This document shows, piece after piece, positions 47,813-59,550 of a DNA stretch of 64,000 nt (the first letter of the stretch is position 1; every line of letters begins with the position of its first letter). Source of the stretch: Asterias amurensis (taxonomy: Eukaryota; Echinodermata; Asteroidea; Forcipulatida; Asteriidae); assembly GCF_032118995.1 (NCBI RefSeq), contig NC_092665.1:12628512-12692511 (forward strand), in the 5' to 3' direction. The notes beneath the pieces were generated by a model. It worked only from the letters and a program-made list of their open reading frames with translations, was not told where the DNA came from and made no database searches. Position numbers and translations under genes: made by a program.

Positions 47813-48364
47813 ATGGATGTTACTGGTGTTCTGTTTCTTCTGTTGGGGTGTTATACAGCTACGACTGCTATCTGCCCTACTGACTGGCAGCGATACGGCG
47901 AGTCATGCTACTTGCTGATGATACAACGCATGAACTGGACTGAAGCAAATGAAACCTGCGTCAATTCAAATGCAGCTCTAGCTGTGCCCAACTCGAAGAC
48001 AGAACAAACTTTTATCTGGTCGGCGTTCCTGAAAATCTTCAATGGCGAGCCAACCGACCATCTCTGGATCGGTTGTTATTTCAACCCGGCGGCTGGGGGA
48101 TGGCAGCACTGTCCATTGAGGGACGTGCCTGACACCTATGAACATTGGAGGAAAGATAAGCCAGATTCAATTAGTAATAGGGATTGCGTTACTATGGATA
48201 ATAGAGACAATGGACGATGGAATAACGAAAAATGCATTTTCATCAATTTTGCAATCTGTGAGCTCCAAGTTGACATCACCTCTCACCAATTCTGCCTTCA
48301 GACCGGTCCCGATGGTCGCATCAAGTCCCAGTGTCTGGTCAGTCACGTCATGAAGGAGCTATAG
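47813..48364 (+). CDS. lectin 5: truncated chimeric C-type lectin, duplicate of lectin 3
   Basis: Its 183-residue product is the same as lectin 3: signal peptide MDVTGVLFLLLGCYTATTA, complete C-type lectin domain, then a stop after HVMKEL at the same frameshift. The remaining PAN sequence runs out of frame to 48545. One silent change (AAT for AAC in VNSNAA) separates it from lectin 3. The shared break shows the damage predates the last tandem duplication. It is a pseudogene or a short secreted lectin. Confidence 0.7.
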   Translation: MDVTGVLFLLLGCYTATTAICPTDWQRYGESCYLLMIQRMNWTEANETCVNSNAALAVPNSKTEQTFIWSAFLKIFNGEPTDHLWIGCYFNPAAGGWQHCPLRDVPDTYEHWRKDKPDSISNRDCVTMDNRDNGRWNNEKCIFINFAICELQVDITSHQFCLQTGPDGRIKSQCLVSHVMKEL

Positions 48365-49845
48365 GGCTGATGGTGTGGTGTCGTGCGGGAAGGTGTGCCG
48401 ATCAGAGCCCCGATGTCGCTCCTTCAACCTGCTGATGAAGCAAGGCCCAGGGAAGATGGTTTGTCAGCTGAACAACGCGACTCGTTATGAAGCGACTGGT
48501 GTGGATATGATCGAGAATGATAACTGCTACTTCTTTGATCTGTAAAGAAAAAGAGCCTATTGCTGTTTCAAACTTATAAGAATCGCTCTTAATGAACAAA
48601 ACGCGTCTAGAGATGCTTTCGTCAATGATATCGGATAAAAAGTCAATTAAACTGCTTCTGCAACTTTTATTCTTGCGTTTAGTCAGTTTAAAACTGAAGA
48701 ACCATATTAAATAAGCTTGTAAATAATATAGTAGGAATAAATATATAGTGCCTTACCGGTGACTATTTCATCTATTTTACATCGTCATCTTTAAGAAGAG
48801 AGAATTCATTCCCATCATCAAGTTTTCACTAAGCACAAACCTTTTTTAAGGCTTGCTTTCAACGTAAATCTGAATTTTTCACTTATGCACAATTGGCAAC
48901 ATTGCGGTCTAGTTTTTGCGACTGGTTTGATGAGAAATTTAATAATTCACGAAACGTAAAAGGGTTAATGAAACGGTTTCGTCACTTTATGAACATTCAA
49001 CAAGCAAAACCACGCATATTTTGGCACCGTGCCTGTGGTGTGTATTCTAGTGGAATTTTGTGGAGAACTTTGATATGTCACTTAAAAAAACAAAAAATTG
49101 AAACTTTTACTTATTGTGTCTGGATGGAACCTAATATAAAGGGTAGCTCCAATCAGTTTTCAATGAACTGATCTCACTGGGAACCCTGGATACTTACAAT
49201 AAAAAAACATAAGAAGCTAAAAAGTAAATCCTTTTTTGTGTGCACCTCGTCATTTTAAACAATCTTGTGCGAACATGTTGTGTCCTCCGTTTGTTAATAC
49301 GGGCTGATGGAAGATTATCAAGAGAGCGCGCTATCAGATGAAATTGCTACACAATTCTCTGTAGTGTGTGATAGAATTATCTCCAGGGGTTGTGTGATGT
49401 TGGGAAGAATCTTTTGTCACACCGATACTAAATATGGGATGTACAATAATTATACATCAATGAGACACTCGTGCCAAAGGAGCGGTTTTTTTCATGAAAT
49501 TTGAATGAATCGAAATAACACTTTTCGAAATGTATCTAGAAGTCAAATGTATGATCCACACAGTGTGCCTATAAATAAATTATGTTGTTTTCATTTTACT
49601 TCGCCATGTTTTAGAACTACATTTTGACTCCACAAACTGAAGCGTAGCATTTACCGGTCTTGAGAGTTCTACAATCGAAAACAGCGCCCTCACTTTATGG
49701 ACAAATTACTATACATCTTTTTACCAACAGGTAACCGTATATCCTCTTACCAACTGATAAAGCAAAATCGTTTTGTGCTGAGCAGGTGTTTTTTGAGTGT
49801 CCAAGTAGCTCTTTGAAAATGTGTCTTTTGCGGTGTAGCTGCGTG

Positions 49846-50320
49846 TGACGTCACTGACGCGTCAGTGTAACGGGTCAATAAGTAGAGAAACCTCAATGGT
49901 TGTTTCGTCCTCAACAATCCAGCAACCTTAAACCTTTCGATTTGATGGCTATGTTGATTTCAGAGACTATTATTCTTGTACTTTAGCCTGAACATCTGAC
50001 GTCACATAATGACGACACAAGCTTTCCATATCCGTGTTTTGATTGGTCGGAGGTGATTGTCAGCTGCTTTGATGTCATTGTATGTATCCATCAATGAGAT
50101 CGCTGGTTCTGTTAAACCAATGTCTTTATCCTTGTGGATAAAGGCGTACAGGGGACCAGTCCACTTGTACTTGACCTTGTTCTGCTTTGAAGTTACGTCA
50201 GAATATCATTTTCGTCACTCATTCAATTACAAAGTGTTTGATCCAGCGAAAACGTCTTTAAAGAGATGTTTGAACAGCAGTAAAACATGTGTCATGTAGA
50301 CTCACTTGCGGCTGTATAAA
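49846..50320 (+). promoter_or_regulatory. upstream control block of lectin 6: two TGACGTCA sites and a TATA box
   Basis: TGACGTCA at 49846-49853 and 49997-50004, TATAAA at 50315-50320. This unit is diverged from the others, so retention of all three sites is modest evidence for function. Confidence 0.4.
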
Positions 50321-51268
50321 TGAAATCAAAACACCATCTGTAACAGAGTTCAGATGATTCCATATTATTTACTAAACAACATTTGCAAACATTTATCGTT
50401 GGCAGCAATGGGTTGTTTTCTTCTTCGTCCAATCAAAGTTACCGTTACCAAAATGAGTCTTGGTGTTACAAATAGTGCGGTGCCTTTTGTATGAAGTACA
50501 AATAAATCTTAGTATTAAACCGTATAGTATTGGTGTGAAATGTGTGATGGTCTACATACTCCTCTCAAACCTTTGCTTTAAGAATTTTATATTGCCCTTC
50601 CAGCCGTTTGGTCTAGCTGTATACACTAAACAACTCTTTGAAACGTACGTGAGTGCCGAAAGCGCCGTTCCGGTTGCCCGTCAAAGGACCAAGTCTTGCA
50701 TATGATTTGACAAATGTGTTGAGTTTGGCGCGAGGAAACTACGACAACGTCAATTGAAAATTGTAAGGGTTTTCAAACACTACCCAAAATTAAACGCCAC
50801 GTCGTCATTCGATATTAATATATAAAATATTAATGAAACTCGTTTTCGCCCCCGTAGCACAACCTACGTGTTCTTATAGCCAACCCTATTCCACTAGCAT
50901 TGTCATGTACTTCAGTTTTGAGCGTGAATTCTAAGCGACGACTCAAGATTTCCAGTCGAAGTTTTTGAGAGACAACCGACGGTTCTAAAGACGAGCTGTT
51001 CACCCAGTCTTCTGTAAACCTTTTCATTTTATTTCAATCGTCATTAGGTGTACAAATCACGCTAATAAACACTTGGCTGTACTTCGTGTGGCAGTTAATT
51101 AATATCTTCATAAAGATGTGACATCACCTGAACATTTATGGTAATCGTTTTGCAACCGTTTTGAGCGAAGTACTTGTTGTCTCAGGCCGGATCTTTGCTG
51201 CTTCAAAGGGGAATTTGATTTTGAGAGAAGTGGAAACTTTCCTTGGTTTTAGGTTTTAACGGCTTGGC

Positions 51269-52006
51269 GTGATGAATCTTGCTTTGGTTTTGTTGCTTCT
51301 GGTTGGGTGTTATGAAGCCCTGGCAGCTATCTGCCCTACTGACTGGCAGCGATACGGCGAGTCATGTTACTTTATAACTCAACGCATGAACTGGGCTGAA
51401 GCAAATTATACTTGCGTCAACTCAAACGCAGCTTTAGCTGTGCCTAACTCGAAGACAGAACAAACTTTTATCTGGTCGATGTTCCTTGATTTCTTTAACG
51501 GGAGTCAGCCAACTAGACATCTCTGGATCGGTTGTTATTTCAACCAGGAGGCTGGGGAATGGCAGAACTGTCCATTGAGGAACGTGCCTAACACCTATGA
51601 GAATTGGAAGGAAGATAACCCAGAGAATCATAAGCCTGCCACGGATTGCGTTGCTATGAACTGGAACTACAATGGTCAATGGGTTGACAGACCGTGCAGG
51701 AAAACTATGTTTGCCATCTGTGAGCTCCAAGTTGACATCACCCTTCACTCATTCTGCATTAAGACCGGTCCTGGAGGTCGCATCAAGTCCCAGTGTCTAA
51801 CCGGTCACGTCATGAAGGAGCTACGGGCTGATGGTGTGGTGTCGTGCGGGAAGGTGTGCCGATCAGAGCCCCGATGTCGCTCCTTCAATCTGCTGATGAA
51901 GCAAGGTCCAGGGAAGATGGTTTGTCAGCTGAACAACGCAACTCGTCATGAAGCGACTAGTGTGGATATGATTGTGAAAGATAACTGCTACTTCTTTGAT
52001 CTGTAA
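51269..52006 (+). CDS. lectin 6: secreted C-type lectin domain plus PAN/apple-like domain
   Basis: A complete intronless frame of 245 residues, signal peptide MMNLALVLLLLVGCYEALAA. In the lectin domain it resembles lectin 1 in places (DFFNGSQPTRH, FNQEAG) and lectin 7 in others (HKPATDCVAMNW, GQWVDR), so it is a mosaic. The PAN half is nearly the same as in lectins 2 and 4 (one clear change, CLTGHV for CLVGHV). The sugar loop reads DNPENHKP and WVD. It closes tandem unit 3. Probably secreted and ligand-binding by fold, with calcium-dependence uncertain. Confidence 0.92.
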   Translation: MMNLALVLLLLVGCYEALAAICPTDWQRYGESCYFITQRMNWAEANYTCVNSNAALAVPNSKTEQTFIWSMFLDFFNGSQPTRHLWIGCYFNQEAGEWQNCPLRNVPNTYENWKEDNPENHKPATDCVAMNWNYNGQWVDRPCRKTMFAICELQVDITLHSFCIKTGPGGRIKSQCLTGHVMKELRADGVVSCGKVCRSEPRCRSFNLLMKQGPGKMVCQLNNATRHEATSVDMIVKDNCYFFDL

Positions 52007-52748
52007 AGAAACAATCGCTGTGTCGATATTTAAAGCACTGCTCTTAATGAATACACGCGTCTGGAGATGTTTTTGACGCTATTATCTTCTTTTAGCCAGT
52101 CATGTAGACTTGTTTTGCAATACTAATTCCCGCTTTCAATACTTCAAGAGTTGAAGAATAACATTAATTTGAATAAGTGTACCAGTGACAGATGTTTACT
52201 GTGCATTTCGATTGAGATAGGCCTTATTCATGTATTTTACCTTGTTATATTTTAAAAGAGGGAACATATTCTTATTTGTTAGCTTTCAATGTACACAAAC
52301 CTCTGAAATTAGTGAAACTATCAAAAACAGTCCAGTTGATGCTTTGCCAGGATCGATAAAACCATCATTGTTTCCAACCCCGTCCCCCCCCCCATTTAGG
52401 GAAATGGCAAATTTATGGGACATAGTCACTAAATGAGTAGTGTAATGACTTGGAGAGTCGAAACCCTTGATATCCTAGAATGGACCAATCAACATAACTA
52501 AGAGGGGGTTGGACCCCCCGAATGTTTTGATTCCTGCACGTAAAACACGGAAACGGTTTCGTCACTTTGTAAAGGTTCAAAATTCAAACCACGCCTATTT
52601 TGGCACCGTGATATGTGGTAATTATTGTAATGGCATTTAGTGGAGAATTTTAATCGGTAGTTATTATAAGCTTACACATTTTTGCCACTACGTCGTAAAA
52701 CAACCTAAGACGGTGTTTTGTACCTTTAACGTAACGCATATTCATACG
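52007..52748. other. 3' flank of lectin 6
   Basis: It resembles the spacer after lectins 2 and 4 but with a deletion: from about 52560 it jumps to sequence matching 60525-60595 upstream of lectin 7. No gene seen. Confidence 0.55.
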
Positions 52749-53175
52749 CAGATGCATAAGTGCTGTTTGTAATGCAGTATACTATTAAATTTCATCAAAA
52801 AAACATTCCGGACCACAACTGTTCATTATGACCGTCAGTCTATTTTCATAATTGCCCTACTCCCTCCCCCTCCCAACCATATCCAGACATATATTTTTGA
52901 GCAATTAAGACTTGGCAATGAAAGCAAGCGCGACGCATTTTATGGACAAAAGGTATAGAGTTGTACAAATACGCAGTTTTACATGGTACTAATTATACAT
53001 GTAAAATGTAAAATACAATGTAAAATGTGTACGTGTATGCGTGTATGTGTACATGTTTAATATGCGTGAGTGTATTTCCACAACTATTATTACGTCGAAG
53101 TACGCATGTGCATGGGAAAATGTATAGTTAACTACGCCCATTTATGTTAATTGCCCACGTTCGTCCTAGGAAAAA
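52749..53175 (+). repeat. about 425-bp direct duplicate, left copy
   Basis: From CAGATGCATAAGTGCTG to GTCCTAGGAAAAAAAAA it matches 59996-60416 with few changes. The last 40 bases also match 59551-59589 in inverted orientation. Confidence 0.8.
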
Positions 53176-53196
53176 AAAAATACGCGTCCCGGCGTC

Positions 53197-53430
53197 GGTC
53201 GATTTCCAGCGCTGTGTACAAAACAACCGCGGGATCGAGGGAATTGTTTCTTGTTCGTCTGCTTATTAAACAATGAATAGTCCGTCGTAATAATGTTTGA
53301 AGGTGACAACACAACTTCTAGAAGAGGAAAAACAATTATACAAAGGTATAACAAAACAATTGTTGCACGCTGTGATTGGGGTCCATGGCGTTTTGTACAC
53401 TCGAGGGGAAAAATGGAACCCTAGGCGAAC
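53197..53430 (+). repeat. dispersed repeat, family H, second copy
   Basis: Shares GATTTCCAGCGCT, GCTTATTAAAC, AATAATGTTTGAAGGTGA, GGTATAACAAAACAATT and GTTTTGTACAC in the same order as 1592-1900. Non-coding. Confidence 0.6.
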
Positions 53431-54600
53431 ACTGTACATACATATTACACACATTCACAACCCTACATGCATACATACGTGATGATCAATGGTTGGTTAA
53501 TCGTAACTAGGTGCACAAGTACATGACATCAAACCGTAGCCAATAGAAAAGACTGTTTCACAGTGTTAGGTTAAGGTCACGGTCACCAAAGTCATTTCAC
53601 TATTCATGGCTTGTGTATTGGGTATCACAATGTCATTGGTGTTGATCAATACTACGAGAACTTCGGACGCATAAGGAACATCCATCTGAGCAGTGGGTGT
53701 GTGTGAGGGATTCGGCTCATCTGCCTGCGGAACTATAACAGGTAGGCCGTAGAAGAATTGTTTGGTTTATTCGGTTTGGTTGCTTTTAAAAGAAAGGGAG
53801 ACAACCTATAGTAGGCCTACATGAAATCAGCAGGATTGTGTCAAAACATCTAGAATTTCTGACTTTCGGAAAAAGTTGTTTACTCTGTTCTCTGTTACTG
53901 CGTTCTCCCCATTGAATAGTTTGCATAAAATAGGCCTTTACTGTCTTCAGGATTAATGATGCGGAAACGTTGGTAGAATAACACTATTTAGATTGGTTAC
54001 AAAATGTTGGAAAACATTTAGGTGACTGTTGTAGGCCTTATGCACTGCGCCTGGTAGTCATAATTATTATTCACCAAATTCTGCTATTAACTGATGGTGA
54101 ACAATCTACCCCAGTCTGCTAGACATGAAACTTAATAATTTAATTGCGTATTGCGCATGTGTCTCAATAGCGTCACAACCATATTAACAAATGTGTTTTC
54201 TCTTTTTCGCTGATTTTCGTTCCATTCTTTTTGTGTTATTAGACGAGAGTTTTCCCACCAAATTTTTATTGAATTCGGCATTCTAATCAGCAAAGGCGAC
54301 CTTTGTGACTCGAATTCTTTTACATGGCTGCCATTTTTCTTTTTTTTCTTTTTTTTTTTTATAGCTCCATTCACCTCACTATCGGCCGAATATTAATGAT
54401 CATAAGAGTTCGTTTATCTAAAAGGGGAGGGCGGGTCCAGAGTGTAACTTATGTTTTAACTATTTTTTTTGATGTTAGAACTTTTCGCCATTTTAATCTC
54501 TGTCATGTTTTGTCTGTTTAAATAATTTTATTGTGCCTCTAAGCACTGTTTTTATACCGTTGTAATGATTTGTAATAATATATCAGATAATGTCTGTTTG
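53431..54600. other. upstream region of the methyltransferase-like gene
   Basis: No coding exon recognised. A CAG|GTAGGC donor near 53741 and a TTTGTAG acceptor at about 54602 could frame a 5'UTR intron. This is weak evidence. Confidence 0.35.
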
Positions 54601-54620
54601 TAGGTGCACTGTGAATAGTC

Positions 54621-55955
54621 ATGGAGATGGAGAATAACCACACACCCGAGACCGAGGCAGCCGCTAACTACTTCAGGCGTGTCTTGGCCAGTGCACTGAA
54701 CCCTCTTTTAGATCAGGTCGAAAACCAAGATCAAGAATCTAAGTTCGACGACGTCAAGGTGTCTCTGAGAAACATCACAAAGTTATACAAAACGGCACTG
54801 AATCAAACCACGTCTGGCTCCCGATCTGACTGGAATGATCCAGGTAACCGTTGCGCCTACGTGTTTGTGTATTTCATGCAGCACTGTCATCTAGTCCACT
54901 ACTCGCTTCAACAAATCCAAGCTGATATCTCGAAAAATTGGCAAAATAAGAGTAGTCTGAATGTCTGCAGCATAGGTGGTGGTCCTGGATCGGATCTTGT
55001 TGGGCTGACCAGATTCCTTACGGACGCAGCTTTATTTCCACCATCACTTACTTGTGTGGTTTTGGATCTGTACCCTAACTGGAAGCATACTTGGGGGTCA
55101 ATCTACGACCAACTGCCTGAAACATTTGACGTAACCTACCGTAAATGTGATCTTGTTAACACGGCAGCGCTGCAAGATGACATTCTACGCGTTATTGGAA
55201 AGGCCGACTTGCTGACTTTCGTGAAATCTTTCTCGGCAGTGGCTTCATTCTTACGGCAGGATCAAAGACGAGGTGACCGCCTTCGAGCTATTCTTCGCGC
55301 GTTGAAAGGGGGCACGTATGTACTGTACATTGACAATACACACTGGGACAAATCTTTCTTAAATAATTTCGCTTTACCCGCTGGACTAAAAGTTGTGTTT
55401 GACCTTTGTGGCAAACAAAATTTGCCATTTGTTCAACATTCACACACGATTAGAGAATTCAGTTACCTCCTTGATTTCAGCCCAATGCGAAACTGCGATG
55501 TGACGATCTGGATTTTGTACAAAAATAAATCCGTTCGGAGCAATGTTCAGTCCACCGAGGCTTGCAGACAGGGTCGAGGGCATTTTATCTGCGCACAACC
55601 ACCAAGTCTACAGTTAAGACCCGTTCCCGCCCGCATGCTTCCCGCCCAATCTGTTCCAAATACAGGTAGTCTATCACAACATTTTGCACCGCCAAGAGCA
55701 GCTCCAAAATATCAGTCAACGGTAGATACTTCTTATAAGTATGCCTATCCGACTGCTCAAACCACACCAACTGTTCGTCATTATCAAGATCACAGACCTC
55801 ATATAAATGAAGTGTACCAACCAACAAGGCCTTGCAGGGCTCAGACAAGTGAAGATACCAGAAGGCTGACAAATTACCGAATTAGCGCTTGGAAGACATT
55901 TAAGCGTTGCTTTTGTTGTACTCGCACAGACGACGGAGAATTTGAGAATGAATAG
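54621..55955 (+). CDS. intronless class I SAM-dependent methyltransferase-like protein, 444 residues
   Basis: A complete frame from ATGGAGATGGAG to TAG. Residues 114-128 (NVCSIGGGPGSDLVG) form a strong SAM-binding motif I. VVLDLYPNWKHTW at 146-158 places an acidic residue (Asp149) at the end of the second strand, and KCDLVN at 175-180 fits the next loop. The N-terminal 110 residues are helical and may form a lid. The C-terminal tail (about 305-444) is rich in Pro, Gln, Arg and Tyr and probably disordered, ending with the cysteine cluster KRCFCCTRT. No signal peptide. The substrate cannot be told. It lies alone, on the plus strand, within a 6.4-kb segment that interrupts the lectin array. Lack of introns may mean a retrocopy, but no poly-A tail or source gene is visible. 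Confidence 0.8.
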   Translation: MEMENNHTPETEAAANYFRRVLASALNPLLDQVENQDQESKFDDVKVSLRNITKLYKTALNQTTSGSRSDWNDPGNRCAYVFVYFMQHCHLVHYSLQQIQADISKNWQNKSSLNVCSIGGGPGSDLVGLTRFLTDAALFPPSLTCVVLDLYPNWKHTWGSIYDQLPETFDVTYRKCDLVNTAALQDDILRVIGKADLLTFVKSFSAVASFLRQDQRRGDRLRAILRALKGGTYVLYIDNTHWDKSFLNNFALPAGLKVVFDLCGKQNLPFVQHSHTIREFSYLLDFSPMRNCDVTIWILYKNKSVRSNVQSTEACRQGRGHFICAQPPSLQLRPVPARMLPAQSVPNTGSLSQHFAPPRAAPKYQSTVDTSYKYAYPTAQTTPTVRHYQDHRPHINEVYQPTRPCRAQTSEDTRRLTNYRISAWKTFKRCFCCTRTDDGEFENE

Positions 55956-56563
55956 ACCATTAGCCTAGCATGTGGTGTTAAACACCTACCTGAGCGGAAT
56001 GATTTCAACGGAAATGGTATTTTAACTTGTTTATAATGCACTTTTTCACCATTTTAATGTAATTTCGATATGTGTACACTTCTGATTTTTTCGTAATTAT
56101 CGATTAAAAAATCAGGCCCCAACATGAAAAATTAAAACAAAGCGGCTTTACAAGTTGGAGCTCCCAACTATGACGTTTTTAGAGTGATTACGTAACCGGG
56201 CTTTTCGCAAATCTCTCAGAAAAGCGCTGGATAAGGGCATTCAAAATGATTTTTTGTTTACACAATTGAAATTATCTATTTAAAGTCATATGACTCGATT
56301 TCCTTATTAATTGAAAACATTTTAAGTGAAATTCAGCAAAGTTCACGGCTTGACATTTTCGTTCAAGCAGGTCTTTAAACTTTAAATAGCTTGCTTATTG
56401 TGCAAATTGTCATCTTCTCGCGATCCACGTCATAACGTCAAAGATAAATGTACGAATATCAACTAAAAACTTCTTCTGATTCGACATTTTTAAGAAAATA
56501 GAATGGATCTGACTGTCCGTACAATTAGGAATGAATATAAACATTTTTATTCAATTTTAAATT

Positions 56564-56850
56564 CAAAGCAGTGGACACTATTGGTAATTACTCAAAATAA
56601 TTATTAGCATAAAACCTCACTTGGTAACGAGTAATTGGGAGCTGTTGATAGTATAAAACATTGTGAGAAACGGCTCTCTCTGAAGTGACGTAGTTTTCGA
56701 GTAAGAAGTAATTTTCCATGAATTTGATTTCGAGACATCAAGTTTAGAGCTTGACATCTCGAAGTCAAGCATCAGAACGCACACAACTTCGTGTGACATG
56801 GGTGTTTTTTTCCTTTCATTATTATCTCGCAACTTCGATGACCGATTGGG
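56564..56850 (+). mobile_element. MITE family C, one-ended copy
   Basis: It begins AAAGCAGTGGACACTATTGG and carries the central hairpin GATTTCGAGACATCA. It loses the right end after GATGACCGATTGGG, where unrelated bases precede a second copy. Confidence 0.75.
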
Positions 56851-56884
56851 AAAGTGTTCTTTATTATCAATTTAACATCTGTTT

Positions 56885-57178
56885 TTAAACCCAATGTACA
56901 CTTTTGGTATCTACTCAAAATAATTGTTAGCATAAACAACTGTTGATAGTACAAACCATTGTGAGAAACGGCCCCCTCGTCTCTGAAAACGTAGTTCTTG
57001 AGAAAGAAGTCTGAAAGCACACAAATGAATGTGTGTAAAATTGTGTTTTTTCTTTCATTATTCTCTTGCAACTTCTATGACCAACTGGAGTCAAAATTTT
57101 TACAGATGTGTTTCTTTATGCATATGTTGGGTTACACCAAGTGAGAATATTGGTCTTTGACAATTAGGTGTCCACAGT
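56885..57178 (+). mobile_element. MITE family C, internally deleted copy
   Basis: It begins AAACCCAATGTACACTTTTG and ends TTTGACAATTAGGTGTCCAC. The central hairpin is gone. It lies about 35 bp after the previous copy in the same orientation. Confidence 0.7.
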
Positions 57179-57244
57179 GCGTATAATATTGTAAGACTTT
57201 AGTGAAGAACAAAAAACACAGAGTTTGTTTTCATCAAAACCAAA

Positions 57245-57861
57245 GTGGTCTTAAAAGTAATGACAAATAGTACAACAACTGTCAGCAACACGCACCTTTA
57301 TAACACACGCTCCTGTAACAATCTTTATATCCCTTTTGCACGTACTTCTTACACAATGAACACTCTTCGCTATCATGGGCCCCGCCTCTGGAATTCAATT
57401 GATAGGCGAATTCGCTCGCAGTCCTCTGTTGGTCGATTCAAAGAATCCTTCAAAAAACACATTGTCTCCCATTATGTAACATATTTGTGATTCTGTCATT
57501 ATTTTGGTTTAGTTCTATCGTCGTGGCCGTCTTATGGTAATTGTATTGTTTGTTTGTTTGTTTGTTTGGTTTTGTTTGAGGTGTTAGTTTGAGGTGTTTG
57601 TTTGTCTTGTTGGGTGTTTTGTTTTTGCGTTTCGTTTATCCGTCTCGTTTTGATGTTATTGTTGTTACTATACGCATTGTTTTATAATTTAAATGATCTT
57701 ATTACCTTCCTTTGTTTTGTAAAGGCATCCCAGCTTGCAAGCTTTGCTTTAATGGGCCATGCCTCCATACAGTTTTCAGTCTTGTAACATCCTATTGTTT
57801 GTATTTGTATATTGTGTTTGTATGGAAATAAATGTTGATTGATTGATTGATTGATTGATTG
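57245..57861 (+). mobile_element. 3' end of a non-LTR retrotransposon (LINE)
   Basis: The frame ending at 57490 reads HLYNTRSCNNLYIPFART, then LRYHGPRLWNSIDRRIRS and a lysine-rich end. This is the typical C-terminal tail after reverse transcriptase in CR1/Jockey-like LINEs (recognised by pattern). A 340-bp 3'UTR follows, ending GGAAATAAATGTTGATTG and a (GATT)n tail at about 57835-57861. The copy is 5'-truncated, as usual for LINEs. Confidence 0.75.
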
Positions 57862-59550
57862 AACTGTTCTGTTTAAAAATGCACAAATTTAATTAGACGT
57901 TCAATGCGCAGTTTTATTAAGATCTACAAACACCGACATGATTATTCTAAATTTAGTGATAATTTTTGACAAACACAGTAAAACTATAGCAAATTGTTTG
58001 AGAACGTTTAGTCTAAATTTAAGATCAACATAGAAAAATAAAATTGTGTGTTTATTAAGTAAGCCTTTGGGATAAATATTTTACTGTTGTTATTGGTGTG
58101 TTGTTCACGATGTTGAATGTAGTACCACAGGCATGACATTCTTTCGCTATTTTAGATTTGTTTGCACTAAGAAAAATAAAAAACTCAAAAACCCTTGTTA
58201 CCAAGATGTGCATTATGCTCAGATGTTTGTACTTAATCATTGAACTTTTCCTACATTGTTTACAGACATCACAGAACGTTGCTTTACACACAATGTTACG
58301 ATAACAAAGGGACAAGCCAAAAAACAACCTTGACAGTGGTGTGACTGCAGTATTGTTGTACCTTCAATATTGCACATAAATGGAAAAACCCAGCCACAGT
58401 AGTTCTGTCTGAGGGGACATAATTGGCTAGACTTGTGGACAAGCCGTTAATATGTCGTTGAATGTCGACTAGATAGCGCCCTCTTTCGGTTTCTCCGTCA
58501 TTAGCCTACTGCGAGGTGGCGTCTGATATTATAGCTAATAATTTGGGGAGAGTTTTGGGTGGCTGATGCTGATAAAATAACCACGATCTCTCGGACTTGA
58601 AATCTAGTGCTCTTGTTCTCAAAAATTGTTATATTTCGCTCTCAGAAGCGTGGGTCCTTTCCTAAGTATGAGTCTTGCAATTTGACTTCGGGGGGGGGGG
58701 GGGTAATTTTAGATGGATGGCTTAGCTCAAATGTCCGAACGGTTAAAAAATTAATCGCCAAGAATTTAAAAGGTAAAAACGGCAGGGCTTTTGTCTCAAA
58801 ATTTAAATAGAGATCTAGAGATCTAGGTTGAGAGACTTTTCTCGGATTGTTGAATCCTCCTCCCCAGCCCATATTGATTTCAGTGGGTGCGTTCGATATA
58901 GCTTCCCTTGTCCCGATATGAGCCGACCCTCATTCAGCTCATAGTAGACGGGCTCTTTTATTGACTTACGCTGGCTTGGTGGTCAGGGCATGCACCATAC
59001 CCTCGAAAAACAGCAAGCTGTCATATCAATGGATGATGTCACCGTCAGCCAATCATCGTGCAGGAAAACCATGAGGTCTAATGGTTGATTTTTTTTTCGT
59101 AGTGGGAGTTTAGGACTACCGGTGGAAATCGCTGTATCCTGACTAGACTAGCTACGACTCGGTCTCGCTTTTATCATTTCCGGGAAGAATATGAAATAAT
59201 CTATCCATATATACTAATTGGGGACTGTTGCCGACATTCATAACAGGAAAATTTGCCGTGTTTTTGTGACTTGTTTTCATTCTTTTTGAAGCAATTTTTT
59301 ACGTACAAATTTCTCTTTTTAAAGTTTGAGTTGCACCGATTTTCATACAAAACGACAGATATGCTCTTCACTTCAATGTTCTGCTACATTATTTCTGTCA
59401 ATACTTTTCAGATAAGGCCAAAAAAAGACTGAATTTCAGAAGCCCTTTGGACTAACTATAAACCGAGGTCACGCATGAAAAACCACACCAACCCCTGCAG
59501 ATAAAACCCGGCAGATTAAGCTTGTTATGGGTTGCGGGTAGCGGTTTTTT
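57862..59550. other. gene-free stretch
   Basis: No coding exon or repeat family recognised. It contains a G-tract of about 14 near 58690. CTGGCTTGGTGGTCAGG near 58971 looks like a Pol III A box but lacks a B box. Confidence 0.45.

Larger units (their letters stand above)
42955..48480 (+). repeat. tandem unit 2 of the lectin array
   Basis: A near-exact copy of unit 1. Differences I noticed include GAGAGTGCC for GAAAGCGCC near 45138, a T for C near 45042, and one changed codon upstream of lectin 5. So high an identity means a very recent duplication, or an assembly duplicate of one locus. Confidence 0.85.
48481..52010 (+). repeat. tandem unit 3 of the lectin array, partial
   Basis: It matches units 1 and 2 but is older. 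It has extra sequence near 50160-50200, lacks about 40 bases near 50353, and carries scattered substitutions. After lectin 6 it departs from the pattern: the expected MDVTG-type lectin is displaced to 61.1 kb. Confidence 0.8.

Noticed and set aside
58967-59010. tRNA-like A box (TGGCTTGGTGGTCAGG)
   Set aside because: No B box or cloverleaf partner follows at the right distance, so neither a tRNA gene nor a SINE head can be supported.
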